From: Mesaphorura yosii
Taxonomy: Eukaryota > Arthropoda > Collembola > Poduromorpha > Tullbergiidae
Assembly (NCBI GenBank): GCA_009869945.1
Contig: WIXG01000127.1
Span: 124,001 to 188,000 of the forward strand
Reading direction: 5' to 3'
DNA length: 64,000 nucleotides
How positions within the stretch are numbered: the first letter of the stretch is position 1; each line of letters opens with the position of its first letter. Below, piece by piece: positions 10,701 to 24,200 of the stretch. Both the position numbers and the translations under genes were made by a program. The notes under the pieces were generated by a model, which worked only from the letters and a program-made list of their open reading frames with translations, had not been told where the DNA came from and did not search any database.

Positions 10701-13700
10701 TCAGCTGGCTTGGGCTTTGTTGACCAGAAACTGCCGCGCAGATATCTCTAATTAGTTATGAGATAATGAACTGTTGACCTTTCAGAACTGCGTCATAGGA
10801 TGTTGTTAGATTCTAATCCCAAAAATTCTAGTATTGTTTCCTTAGATGTCTTGAAAAGATGGGGGATTCAGCTATCGTCAAGGGTGCAACGTGTTCGTTT
10901 TTTCAGCAGGCTTGTTAAGTTTTTATTGCACAATGTAAGTTGGATATTGAAGAATAAAATAACTGTAGGTCCATGTTCGCTCGATTCAATTCGCTACCAT
11001 TAAGTAACACACGGATGCCGGGAACTCACGGTCGCACGCGAGCCGAACCGCTGGATCGGTTTCTGTTCGTCAGCACAAATAGTTTAGAGAATTTTTATGG
11101 TTCGTTGACTTTCACCTTGCCTTAAACACTACGCGGGCACAATACAATGTGTTTTATGTGAATGGAATGACATGGTAAATGTATTATTGCCATCCGATGA
11201 GGGGAAAAGAGCCTTGTGCATTTTTGGGATTGTTTTGGTGTGAAATATTTATTTGATGGTCTGTTTCTAGTGTCAATGTCATTAGCACAGCCAATTTCTG
11301 CACGCACATTAGGCTGGTCAAGCACTGGACAACTGGACATGCCACATGGCTTGCACCCAGTGCAATAGACACCAGGCATGGAGGACCCTCTACAATAAGA
11401 GCGACGGTTTTATAACAATGGATTAGTTTCACAAGTCAAGGTTTCCAGCATTGGGAACCATGTCATTCCTTGTGTTTTGAAAAGAGCAAGAGCTTACAAA
11501 GAAAACCAAGTTTAAACGCTGAGTTATCTGACTTTCTCCCGTCAATTAAACGATCAATTAGGCTTCAATAAATGCTCGGTGAAAGCACAATTTACTAAAC
11601 TTAGACATCGCCATCGACTCACAAAGCCAAATAATAAAAGTATGGTGAAAGAGGTTTTTATTCTCATATTCTGCCTGTTTGCAATTATTTGATACAGACG
11701 AATGCGATTTGTATTCGATTACAGACGAATGCGACATGCGAGTCTGAACAATACAAAATATTCTGCTACGCAGAAAATAAAACAGGCCTTGCGGTGGTGA
11801 CAAAAATGTGGCTTAGAGCAGAGGCAGATCCTTCTGGGACTAGAGCCCGGTTCAAATTAATACAAATCTAATGTAAAATTCCATTAAAAGAGAATCTTCT
11901 AATTATTACTGTACAATGGAAAACTCGCGGTTAATGTCTGGTATTATAGAAATGGTAATGTTAGGTTGGCCTGAGAAGTTTTTGCAGTCTTGCCAATAAT
12001 GTTTAGGTTTGGAGGCAGACACGCACGCACGGGGACGGGCAGAGCGAGAAGCATTTCATGTGGTTTCCCAACCGCACACTGAACGCATTAACTAAATTCT
12101 AAACTAGTACTCACCTAATAAACTCAAAGACTAAAGATTAGGGCAACTAATGCGAATAGCGAAAGAGGCGAAATTGTACTTTCATTCCGTGCCACGATGC
12201 AATTAAGTCTCCAACTGTGTTGGTCCTGTTCTGTGTTGTTCTTTCGGTTTTCTGTCTTTTTCACTTTCACATTGTTTGCACCGCGATTTTCTCTGCCCCT
12301 GCATTTGCCTCACACCACAACCACAATGTACGCAGCAGGACCAGGCCCCGCCGGTATAAAGCGGTCGTGCAAGTGCACCGCAGTTTGTCTCTCTGTGCTG
12401 CTATTGCTGTTGCTATTATCAAGCTTCTAATTATTTATCCAACCCACAATTTTAGAGCTAACGTGTGCGGTGAACTGCGACTCAACTAAAAGGTGTGTTG
12501 TGTTGTCCTGCTTTCACCTTAGCCAAAACTATATTATTGCTTTCTCCAGTGTCAGGAGGATTCAGCGTCTGGAAATTCGGAATTACTTTGGCTAATTTTT
12601 GTGATAACTGATCGACACTTGGCTTGGCTTGTGTACAAGAAACTTTCCCTGAAATGAAGGCGAAGAAGATTCACAGTCACAAGACCGAACGCATTCGTAC
12701 TGTCAACATTTCTTAATTGCTTTTTCTTTGCATAAGCTCTTTTGTTCTTTTCTGTTGGTGTTGAATTAACGCGTCTTGTATTTGTTTTGGCGTCGTTATT
12801 TTTAAACACAAACAAAAGTTACTTGCATCTTGACTTATGTCTTGTGTGATCATGAATGCGATTAGTGCTAATCCTTGATCTTGCGTATAATCAGTGGAAG
12901 TGGAGAGAGGAGTAAGAGTAAGAATTTGCGTTAGGAATTTGGAAGCAGCATTTGTTTTCGCTTTGGCATTTGCTTGTTCCAGCCAAGAACGTGGTAAATA
13001 TCATTTAGTCACCTTCATGCCGTGCATGAACACGCCAAATGACATATTTACTAGCACCATATCAGCATTTTGCCAGCAACGAGCATTTGTGGATGGAATC
13101 ATATTACAAGAGTCCCGCAATGATGGCCCATTCCATTTCTTGACTCGAATACGACTACCGGATGAGATCAAAATAATTTTTGCGAGCATTTAGCTTCATT
13201 ACGATAAAGTTACATTTGTTGGATGGATGCAGCACCTTGGAAGATTTTACTGCAGGAGAATTATTTATGACACTTCATCGGTGCCATTCAACTGCCAACC
13301 ACATTTTGGATCGTAAACCTCAAATAAATACCTTTCTTTGCACATCATACGAATGAAAGGGTTAAGTACCTCTGGACGGATGCAGTGCGTTGCGTTCGGT
13401 GTTTGTCTTCTGGATCATACTCCAGAAATTGATGATGGAAGGATGAGTACCGCCACTGCACAGTTGCAGTGCATAGTAGTTTTGTCTTTTGAAATTGATT
13501 GAGTGTCTCATCTCCGCTGCCGCTGCTTCTGGCTCGCTTGTCTTGTCGCCATGCTCATTTCCGCCATGCATTCGAGCATTCGGAGGAGTCGCGGAGCGAG
13601 TAACAAATGCTAATACACATTACAGAACAATTATTTATTTGTACAATCTGACTCGCCTTGCCTGCCTTTGAAATTATATATTCATTTTTCTTGGCGAGAC

Positions 13701-16700
13701 TCTCCAGCGTCTCGTATTACTTCCAACATGAAAAACGGTTGTAATAATAAAGGCATCGCTCAATATGCGGGGAACGCGAACGCTCCATGTTCAATATGCA
13801 CGAAAACCACAACAAATTATATATAATTATAAAGCGCGTTGGCTGCGAAGAAAAAAAGCGCTCCTTTCTTACCGAGCGAGCCAGCGTGCCGAGCTGCTGC
13901 TTCTTCAGTGCCGTAATTGTAATCTGTGAAAAAGGATGCGGATGGATGCAGCCAGCTCCGAGCCTTGAGTCTCATCATCATTATCATTATCATCGTCAAG
14001 CATAACACGGCACGGGATGGGATGCCATGGCACAAGCACACAATATGAAAAGTACATATTTATTTATACAGCACTCCTCGCGAGTCGTGGACTCGAGTCA
14101 GTTAATACTCATTATTGTAACCTCTCCTCGCTCTCGCTCTTCATCTTGAGAATTCCTCGTCATCTTCATCGTCCTTTGAAATTCCAATCCAATTCTCTCA
14201 AATTCTCGGTTTTTTCTCGGAAAGACACAACACGGCACGTAGCATTGTAAAACTTAGCATGAATGAAGATCCCGTATTTTTACTCGGAGACTGGATTACT
14301 TTACTGATTATTATTATTGCTGCTGCAGATATTTTTAAGGTTCTAAACTGCTCCGCTGCACGAGTGCACTGGAAGCCATTCTCCGTGTCTGTATCTTCTA
14401 TCTTGGCATTTCAGTATCAGTGGCACATTTTACCGCATTCACTTTCGTCGTCATGATGGCTGCTGCTGCTGCCTTGCATTGCACGGTCGTGAGCATGACT
14501 ATGACTATTTTCATCTCTTCGCATTGCGTATTGCGTGGTGGAACCAATTTCAATTTTTTCTTTCTATTACCAGTAAAAGTTATTGTATTACTCTCCGTCG
14601 CTCATTTCTTTTCCGTTCGCAAAGAATCCATTCAAAAAGAAGAGGCAAGCGGATGGATGATATAAGCAACTTGCGCATAAAAGTTGTGACTTTGTTCGCT
14701 AAACTCAATCTGAATTCTATTCTCATCCCATCTCAGGGAGGTAGCGCAACGGCTTAAAAGAAAATGCTTTCGCTTATTAGAGATAACAAGTTTTTAAGCA
14801 TAAATGCAGTTCGGCGGAGACGAAAACGACGCTACCGCGATGCGAACTTTCCCATTCGCTCCATGCCGAATTCATTCACCAAGCGAGTCGGTCGCATATT
14901 TTCTTACGCTCGCACTCGAGCCGAGCTAAGTCGAGAATCGAGAAACGCCTGCTGCCTGTAGAGAGCATTTTAATATTTTATAACTTTGCGTCTTGAGTCC
15001 TGAATTCTTGCATCATTCGAGTATTAACGACATTGACTGAGAACAGAGAAAATTTCAAAATTGAAGTGCAAGTACAAACCAGTAGTTACGGTTACTCGCT
15101 TGTGTTGAGACAAGGCTTGAGTAAATTCTCGGCTCAGTCAGGAGCAGTTGTGCTGCGTGTACTTGTTTGGGTTTTGCAGAACTCGGGTCCACATGGACTC
15201 TTGCAGTCTTGCATTCGCAATTCAGCCAGAGCTGCTGTAAAACTGTATTACACACACAAACTTCACACAGTCTAATTTCACCAATCACCAACACTCTCAG
15301 CGGTGCTTCGTTGCCAGTGATTCGTTGTTTTACGGCTTCGCGTACGCTGCCAGTGTTTCAGCAGCTGCACCCTTCTCGATGTCCATTGGCTGGCTTAGCA
15401 CTCATCCACGTGGGTAAAACTATAGCCGAGTGAGGTACGAAGTGAACGCAGGCAGCTATATGAGAAAAGGCTACGCGTTTGCTTTTGCTATGCTCGTTGT
15501 TGGAATCGGAGCGAAGTTGGAAGGCGACACAAAAAATACATTGCGAGATTACTTATATACTTTGTAAAACTTTTTCTGGTCTCTAAATAATGCAAAATGT
15601 ATTTGCTATACGTTTAGGAAGCACTGCATAGAAAAATAAGACTTTTTCGTATTACTTTGTATTTTACTACTGCTCACTACCGCTGCCGCTGGCTGCGCTG
15701 CGTTTGTGCTTGTGTGCACTCCTTTTTATCATCACGACTCTACGCCTGCTGCATTGGCTTCTGTTCCTGGCCCGAATACAAATGGCAATGCAGGCCCTGA
15801 ATCCGAATGGGCAAATAGTGAAAGCACGGAAAGGGGAAATCAGTGAAATCGTGAAAGGAAAGAAATGTATCAAGCACCGCGTTGCGGCGCGTTTCTTGGC
15901 TGTGACTCTACAATAATAAAAGACTGACTGTGACTGCTTTCCTCGCGCATAGAAAAAGAAGCCTGTCTTTCGAAACTTTCTATTACCCAACATTTCCATT
16001 TCTATCAACCCTGATAGCGCGATAAGTACTTTTTGTTCCTCAAGTATAAATTTCATGTGTAACTCATTAAAGGGCGCGGATACGGCAGAAGACAAGGCAA
16101 GACTGCCTCAGCGCACTGCAGTGTGTGAATCTGCTACGTCGTCGCTCGGTCGGTATGAGGCGACGCCGAGATAAAGGAGGCTAAGTACCTTGTGAGGTTG
16201 AGATGAGAAGATTATCGTCCACGACGCGACTGCAAAAAAGGAAAGATTTATCCGGAGACAAAATACTTCTGTGTTCATGTTCAACCCTTCTGGATTTGCG
16301 CCGGACTGGCATGGCTGGCTGAGGCTAAGCTTGTCATAAATTCACTTCCCCTGCCATACGAGCTGAGATCCCCAACATTTATATTCATTTCTCTCGCATT
16401 CATCCACCGCTGAACGGCTGCCGGAGCTGATGATTCGGAAATTCGGGTGCATCACGAAACAATCTTCGTGCTTCCTTGCCTCGCTTCCTTTTTTTCGTGT
16501 CACAGAGTCATGCAACAATCTAGTACGAGCACTGCGACGACCGTGGATCATTAGGGAGCCCAGAATTTTTGGAATACATTGCGGGATTATGGAGGAGGGA
16601 GTGCCAACAGTACAAAATTAATGTGTAAAGCGACCATGCAAGAGGTCTTCCGCTTTTCGAGTTCCCCTCGCCTGCTTGGCGAGACCAACTGCTCGCCATG

Positions 16701-19700
16701 CCATGCCACACTGCCATATCGCGTGTTTAATCTGTTATCCCCTGCACTTTGAGAATCTCATGCAATGATCTCGAAATTGGGGTTTGAGAACGCGATCGCG
16801 ATGGATTAAGTGCTAGGCAATTGAAACTGAAGCACGGTTCAGGAATCAGACTTCTCAAGTTCACAGAGTTCAGCCATTTGCGACGGTCGGACGCATGAAG
16901 ACAGCGTACGCTTGCATTTGCATTTGCGACTGCATTTTGTATTTTGGCCAGGGCGACCAGAAAATGGAAACAATGCAATTCTCACACAAGCCAGTACAAA
17001 TTAACCGCTAAGTTATTCCACTTCTGTTTCGTCTTGCTCGTGTGTATATTTCCCATAATTTAGAGGAATGTTGCTTTGAGAGCGCTCCGACGTGACGTTG
17101 GTTTGGGTTGGTTCTGTCGAGCCTCAGTTGCATTTTGCAATGCAGTCATCGCTGAGACGATCTATATGAATGAGCTCGTAATTGTAATGTCTAGTTCAGT
17201 TTATCAAGCGTCAGAACTACAGCTACGAGAGGTTACAGCGTTTAGCTAGTGTTATCGTCCCCTCGTGTTTATAAGTACGTGCGGCTTGGTTTCACGTAGC
17301 CGCCACCATAGTAAATGTCTGATGTGCCGTTGTACATTGTTCCTACATCAGCTGAATACTTGTTTCCACTTCGGCTCTCCATTGACTGACTTGCTCATTG
17401 CTCTTGGCTCGTAGCCGTACCGCAAATACACCAAGCCATGTCGCGTCGCAGCCGCTTCTACAGATGACTGTACAATGCAACTTTAGTTCTCTTTCAGCAG
17501 TTGTTCAGAGCGGATCTACAGACGTGTGCTGTTCAGCGTCACATTTTGGAGTTGGAATCCGGATACCTTGTTTGGCCAGCGACCTTCAGTTCTACGGTGG
17601 TTGTGATTCGGAGCTTCGATTGACGCCGCGTATTTCGGGAAAGTTGGATTGGAATCTCGAACCAATCTTGTTAGTGTTGGCGAGCTTTCGTGTGTGGCAA
17701 GTGGCAGCAAATTAGTGTCGGCTTTCTTGATTGTTCAAAGAAGCCGGCTTGCGGCACTTTGTTTTTGCCGTGCCGTTGCAAATAAAAACTGTATACACAT
17801 TTCGATCAATTGTGAGTGCAAACTGCAACCTTCTCCTGGTGAATGAGAGTACGAGTGTACGCGGAAAAACACGCTTTTGGTGAGTACCATAAAATTGAAG
17901 AATACATTTTCATCACTTTGTGATCCAAACACGTGACACGAGCCATAAAAATGAGAACGACAATATTATTAACGCCATGCATTGTGCCGTGTGAACAATA
18001 AAATGAAAAACTTCTCGGCATAGCTTAAGCGTATCGGCACGTGTGTGTTCGAGATGACAAGTGAAGGATTCTTTGACATTTTTCTTTAAGAGACCTAATG
18101 GAAGGCATTAATGCATTTTCTAAATAGCACTATGACCTTGCCCAGCAATATGCTAATATACACGCCAAAAGCCTGGACTACTGCAATGGCCGTGGGAGTA
18201 ATCTGGCAACTACTCGAAACTAATTAACACACAGTTATTTTAGAGCGACAAGCGACAACACAAGCGTTCGTAGCCGGACAAGTCTGGACATTTCAACGTA
18301 TACTATTGATGGGTTGCACTTTTCGCATGTTACTTTTGGAACTAAAAATTGGAATTTCCGTTATGAAAGTTTAATGACATGTCAGACACGATGTGGAAAC
18401 CATAGTATTTTCCTACTCTAGTCTGGCGGTAAGCCGGTAAACATATGGACATGCTAAAACTAAAACGACAATACGTAAGACATCAAGCAGAGACAGTAGC
18501 TTGGAAGGAGGTTTGTGCTACTACTCTTCCCAGAATTCGTAATTCATACAACCGCTATCACATAGATTCTAAGATTCAAATTCTCCATCACCATAAGATA
18601 ATTTATAACTCGGTTTACCCCGTAATTGAATTGTAGTAAGTGATGACGTGGTAGCTAACTTCTAATATTCCTGGAACCGGGAATATTGGAATATACGGTC
18701 ACCAAGAATTAGAAGAGGCACTGACGCAGTAGCATGATTCAATTTGATAAATCAAGCGTAATGAGATCACGATGAACTTGAAGTCGTACTTTTCCATATT
18801 GACAAGTGGGGCTATAAATATGATTTTCCAGCAGTCCGACTCTCATGCATAAATTAAGATAAAGTGAGCCATAAATACGCTTTTATTGTTTAGTGCACAA
18901 TAATTGTCAAAGATTGTATATCGCGTTCAGCTTGACTTACCATTATTGCCCTAATGGAAAAAGGTCTTTTTTGTCTGTCATCTTTTTTATTGGTCTTTTG
19001 TCCACAGCCCTCATGGCACATGTGTTGATCTTCACTGGTCTGGTCTGGTGAGCCACGACTCACAAGTCCAACTAACCAAAGAGTTCCGTTCCAGTTGAAT
19101 TGAAACTCAAAATAAGTTGTAGTAATAATGGTAATGGTTTTCCCCTTCGCCTCTCTCTGCTCGGCTCGACAGCGGGAGGACTGGCTTCACAAAAATATGG
19201 TCTCATCTAAACAAATAATAAAAATGTTAGCAGCATTTAGCGATTTTGATTTATGACGCCTGCCTGGAAGTGAGTCCTTAACTTGTGGAGCCTCAATTCA
19301 AACGGCGTCTCCTGTCCTGGTCTCCTGAGGACAATTGACGCAGTCCCTCTCGTGCAATGCATTTTAAAAATGAGTTTTATTTAAATTAACAAAGTGCAAA
19401 TTCATTCCATTTTTCTTAAGTTCAGACAAGGCAAGGCGAAAGGCAAGTAATTTAAGAATTCATGCAGCACGCAATGGGTTACGATCACGAGCTCCGAGTG
19501 CAATGCGATTACCAGACGCACGTTGGGACCATTCAGCACCATTTTGCATGGGAAACTTTAACTGAATTGCTTGAGTGCAACGTGCAATGTACAATGTTTG
19601 GGGAGGAAAGGACGCAACACGAAAACTAAGAAAGATTGATTGTTATTCGTTTTGGGCGGCTGTACTGGCGCGGCCGCCGCAGCGTGTACGCGTACGCATA

Positions 19701-20973
19701 ACTTGCCTTACACGAATGGCGTGCTTTGCTACTGGGCTGTGGCTGCGGTAAATAGTTGGCTACATGATTGTGGGAGATGGAATCTGCGTCAAGATTCAGA
19801 ACATGGTGCACGGTGCCTGAGTACATGGTTAAATATTGGTGGTTTCCGGTCATGTGGTTCTTGTTACAGAGTTTTGAACAATCTACTGTAATAATATTAC
19901 AACAGCATGCCTTTCATGAGGTTATTTGGGAAATCATTTTTCTGAAAAGCTGCTCGTATAATATTTTAATATTCTGTAGAGCGCTGAGTCGATGGTTGAT
20001 GGAGTAGAGTGAGAATTTTCTGAGGTTTTGGTTGTGGTTCGTCCAATCCAATGAATGGCAGCGTTTGGCATGGGTTTACCAGAAAATGCTTCTCGCAAGC
20101 TGCCTTTTGTTGTTCTCGATAGAATTTGGGCACTCTCTTCTCGTCATTAGAACCCATCACTGACGGACTGACGGACTAACTGCTATACTGAACTGCAATA
20201 GCACGATGGCCACAGTTGGTGTGGTTTACCACACGAAAATGAACATGCACGATACGCGTTATGAATTATGATTTACGTTTGACTGCAATGGCATGTGCAA
20301 TGTGCTTTACGTTCGTTCGCTGCGTTTGCGAATTTGAAAATAGCAGGGAAGGATGAAACCGCAAAGATTTCCTAATTTAATTTAATGCCTTTCCTTCTCG
20401 CATGACAAGGGCAACCTGATTTCATTGACGGAAATTGCGTCGTGCAGAAATTGATAACTTGACGTACAAGTTACGATGCTACGTACAACTTCTAGTACTC
20501 TTTCGACTTCGACTGATCCTGCTTCAGCATTGAATTTCATTGAGTATGGTCAGTTTTAGCTAATTGCGTTGGTTAAATGAGTGCTGAATATTTATTTACT
20601 GTTTCTCATATTTCTAATCGTTTTCCAACAAGTAATATTTCGAACGTTCACTGGACAGAAAGCATCTTCAACGTCATTCACGTTTTGTTGAAGCATCTCA
20701 TATAAACAATCTGCAAGAACAAAGCGTACAATAAATTTCAAAGTCACATACATACGTTTGGACAATTGTGCGTGCACAGTGCGGTTACGATTGGGATTGG
20801 CGTTGTAATAAATGCTTATTAACCACAAAATGCGAATATCTTTCATCTCGTCGTCTGGCTCCGTCCTTTTATGATTGAATAGGTCGTTTTGTTAGAATCC
20901 TGCCAAAATTCACATACTTTACTTTACATTCAGATGGATGCCGTCTCACTAATTAGTTCTTTGATTTTTGCAG
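7755..20973. other. Long non-coding stretch upstream of groucho; no gene seen
   Basis: About 13 kb of AT-rich DNA in which every open frame is short (longest 142 codons, 15667-16095 on the minus strand) and none resembles a known family. It has many low-complexity runs, such as TTGCATTTGCATTTGC-like blocks near 16910 and an ATC/ATT run near 13973-14000. Because groucho's first visible exon begins at a splice acceptor, one or more untranslated 5' exons and the promoter are probably hidden here. I could not place them. Confidence 0.5.
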
Positions 20974-21169
20974 GTCAGTGCCAGCGAAGATTGGAGTCTG
21001 CAACTTCTGAAGGTCTACGGTGGGAAGAATAAGAACAAGCAACCATAACATTTTTAACTGCACCTAGGATGTAGTGAAGTGCATTGTGCTCCTGATTGAA
21101 GCCGGTGAAACACTCTCATTGCAAAAGCTTTGTGTTTTCTTCGTATTTCGTGAATTGGTAATGTGAATT
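20974..21169 (+). promoter_or_regulatory. groucho 5' leader with two AUG-stop minimal uORFs
   Basis: The leader part of the first visible groucho exon starts after a pyrimidine-rich acceptor (TTGATTTTTGCAG, ending 20973). It contains exactly two upstream ATGs: 21069-21071 followed directly by TAG, and 21161-21163 followed directly by TGA. The second ends three bases before the main ATG at 21170. AUG-stop elements of this kind can hold initiating ribosomes and lower translation of the main frame. That role is inferred here. Confidence 0.6.
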
Positions 21170-21220
21170 ATGTACCCGTCAGCAATGAATGCAGCAGCAG
21201 CAGCCGCTGCTCGTCATCCG
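21170..21220 (+). CDS. gro: groucho exon 1 (coding part)
   Basis: Seventeen codons starting MYPSAMN, followed by a run of seven alanines and ARHP-like residues. The exon ends in phase 0 at a GTAAAT donor. The Ala run is coded by GCA/GCC/GCT repeats. Confidence 0.85.
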
Positions 21221-24200
21221 GTAAATAAGGTTTCGTTCGTTTTTGATTCTATCCTACTCATTAATTAGTCAGGTTCGCGCTTGTGCCCAACAATTTTTGC
21301 TGATCCACACTGCCTTAGTTTAATTAATTACTTGGGCTGAAACCCTCCAACGTTCAAGGTATTTCGGGTGAAATTGGCATTCGCAGGATAAATTACGTCA
21401 ATATTACTGTACTTAACTTAATTTCGAAGTTTGCATACCAGTCGCGTAGGAAGGCTTCAAATTATGACAACAACAGTATGAAGTACGTCTCAGTTAGAAG
21501 TTCTGCACATTTAGTATTTACAGCCTTAAACACGGACACTCTAATGAGTGATAAATAGAATTATAAGCGTAGCCAGTCCAAGAGCAAGAGGATTGTAAAT
21601 TTCAGTGCCCGAGTCTGGTATCTCCTTTTCTGAGTATAGTTTAAACAAACTAAAAGCAAATCTAAGCAATGGAACAAATAAGTGTCATAAATAAATATTA
21701 CGCACACATAGTGCTTTCATTTCTTGACACTTTTACACTAACGTAAGTTTCGTACGGCTCAGAAAGTCCGTACCGGCTTTGTCATTGCAAAGAGTAAAGA
21801 TCGTGTCATTGAATTGAGCCAAAGAGCTACCGTCGTCGTCAACTGACTACTATTGAGACCTGAGAGAATGGAAAAGGGACACCAGCCGCGGGTTTACGTT
21901 TGTACATCAAACAGAAGGACCTCTTAAAAGTAAATAAATACAGACAGAAAGGGTAGGGTCAGAAAGCAATAAATGTTGCGAAGAAAGGGCTGGGTCATCT
22001 TGGAGGTAGACATTTTAACACGATTTACCACCACACTACACGGTCCGTCTCTTCTCTGTACGCCATGGCATTAAAAAGCTAAATTAGTATAATATACTCT
22101 GGCTACCATATAATACGGTGCTGGAATTTCAGAGGGCTAAATACTTTATTTGAGTACACATACGCAGCGCACAGCACAGCACAACAATAATAAAAGGGAT
22201 GGACGCCGTGATGGAAATCTGTTCCAGAAATAATACGACCCTTATAAAATTGTTAACAATCGCCAGCCATTCCATTCCGTTAGGGTTCTCTCCCTTCTAC
22301 GTCTCATCTCTGAAGCCAGGCGTAAACGTGAACCCTCGTTTGTGCCTGAGAAACAGATTATATGGAAAACGCATAATTTATTCCGTTAAATGAATTACAA
22401 TTGTTACCGCTGAACCTTCCTCAGCTGTACGTACACCAATATTGACATCAGTGACGGGATTGGAATTTAGACTGTCCCTCCTTGGCTTACCCTAGTCTCG
22501 CGTTGGTGAGGCTGACTACTCACTCATCTCGAATGTTACGATTATGTGCTTACTGCACGGTGCAGAGGGATTCCATCGAATAAAATCTGGTTAGTCACGG
22601 AAGGGTCTTATTCATGGCCCGACGATCGGAGGCGAGGGTAGATTCTTTTACGCATACAAGGCTTCAGGCTACAAGCATAGGCTTGGCTATCCTCACGCTC
22701 GCTCTGCACCAAAAGAAAACAATAAATTGTATACACCGATTTTTTGACGAGTAACATGACATTCCCTGCTTTTGTGTACTCGTAGCGAAACGTTAAATTA
22801 CATCTTGCCTGAGCCCTTCTCCGAGTGCCGCATACATGTACTTGTTGATGCTGATATATGTTATTCAATTCTCATTCACATCGGCACTTCTTAAAAATTG
22901 CTGGCGCTCCACTTGGAAACTCCGATTTCCATGTTATAATACCGCAAGGATCTAACATACACCATACACGATGGTGATGCTTTTTCATGGTTAACAGCTC
23001 AACAGACAACAAGACACGAGCAGAGAAGACTTCAGAACTACATTAGGGAATTCAGCAGGAAAAACGAGAAATGCTCACGCATTGAGCAGACAGACCTTTT
23101 ATTACTATTACTTAAACTTTCTTATTTAATAATATTACTAGCTCATACTGTAATGTGGTGCAGTGCAGTTTTTCTGAATAAACAGGCTTCCCCTTCTTCG
23201 CCTCTGAGCAGTCAGCGAGGATGGCGATGGCAGGCAACACGATACATAATCTAGAGACTTTTTTTCCGTTCCTGACTTGAGTGTTTTCTTTTAAGGCTAA
23301 GGATATATTTTTCCAAGTCTCACTGATGAGATGAAAAGAAATATCAAATAATAATAAGTAAACACGCACCACACATTTTTCACTCTCTTTGAGTTTGACG
23401 GCCAAGGCGAAGGGGAAATCTTTTCATAATGTAGTAAATGAATACGTGAAAGAGATTTTCATCTTGTATAAAGCCTTTTCCCCATTGTCATGTTTTCACT
23501 CTAAAAAATCTTTTCTCTACCATCCTTTCAATTCCACCCTAATTTTTCTGTAGCGCTTAATGCTACCTTTTATGAAACCTGATTATTATAATCAATTCAC
23601 GCACGTTCATAATATGGGCGCTTGTTTGGAGAACCCCGAACCTGAAAGCGGGCTTAAAAAACGGGTCCGCTTCAAATGAATAATGATAATCAGGTTGCGT
23701 ATGTGCAGCTCGCATGTGAACACCTTTTCCGTGTGATTAAAAGTCGACCGCACCACCTGGAATGGGAGGAATGGAGGGAATGAGAATAGGAATCGAGTTT
23801 TGGTTTGGCATGATTTGATGGAAAACTGAACTGACCTTTGATTCGATTTTAAGCTGAAGCTCTCTTTTTTTATAAATCTGTGTTATATTCAGACAATTAT
23901 GGCACGATTGAGTTCCTTCTGCCACAATAAATTTGTTAACCTTTTTAGATTTTAAAAATGCTTCCCTGTTCCCATTAACGTGTCATGTATTTCTCGAGCG
24001 CCTTACATTTCGAAAGCCCGTGCTCGGCTTTCATTGTTCATAGTTGCGCAATATTCTATTCAGTTGAAGAGAAGACTCCAAACTCTAAAAATTGAGACTG
24101 AGTTGTTAAAGGAATTCGACATTTCTTTGGAAGTAACAAAATCACAAGCATCAAGCGATTGATGCAATGAATCGTGCATGGCACCATTAACACCGAAACA

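Noticed and set aside
15667-16095. 142-codon minus-strand open frame upstream of groucho
   Set aside because: No family resemblance; it overlaps low-complexity DNA.
17196-17201. TCAGTT initiator-like word as a groucho transcription start
   Set aside because: No downstream promoter element at the right distance and no linked donor site could be shown.
17515-17534. Similarity to a sequencing adapter (CAGACGTGTGCT)
   Set aside because: Only about 12 bases match and the flanks do not continue the adapter, so it is probably chance.
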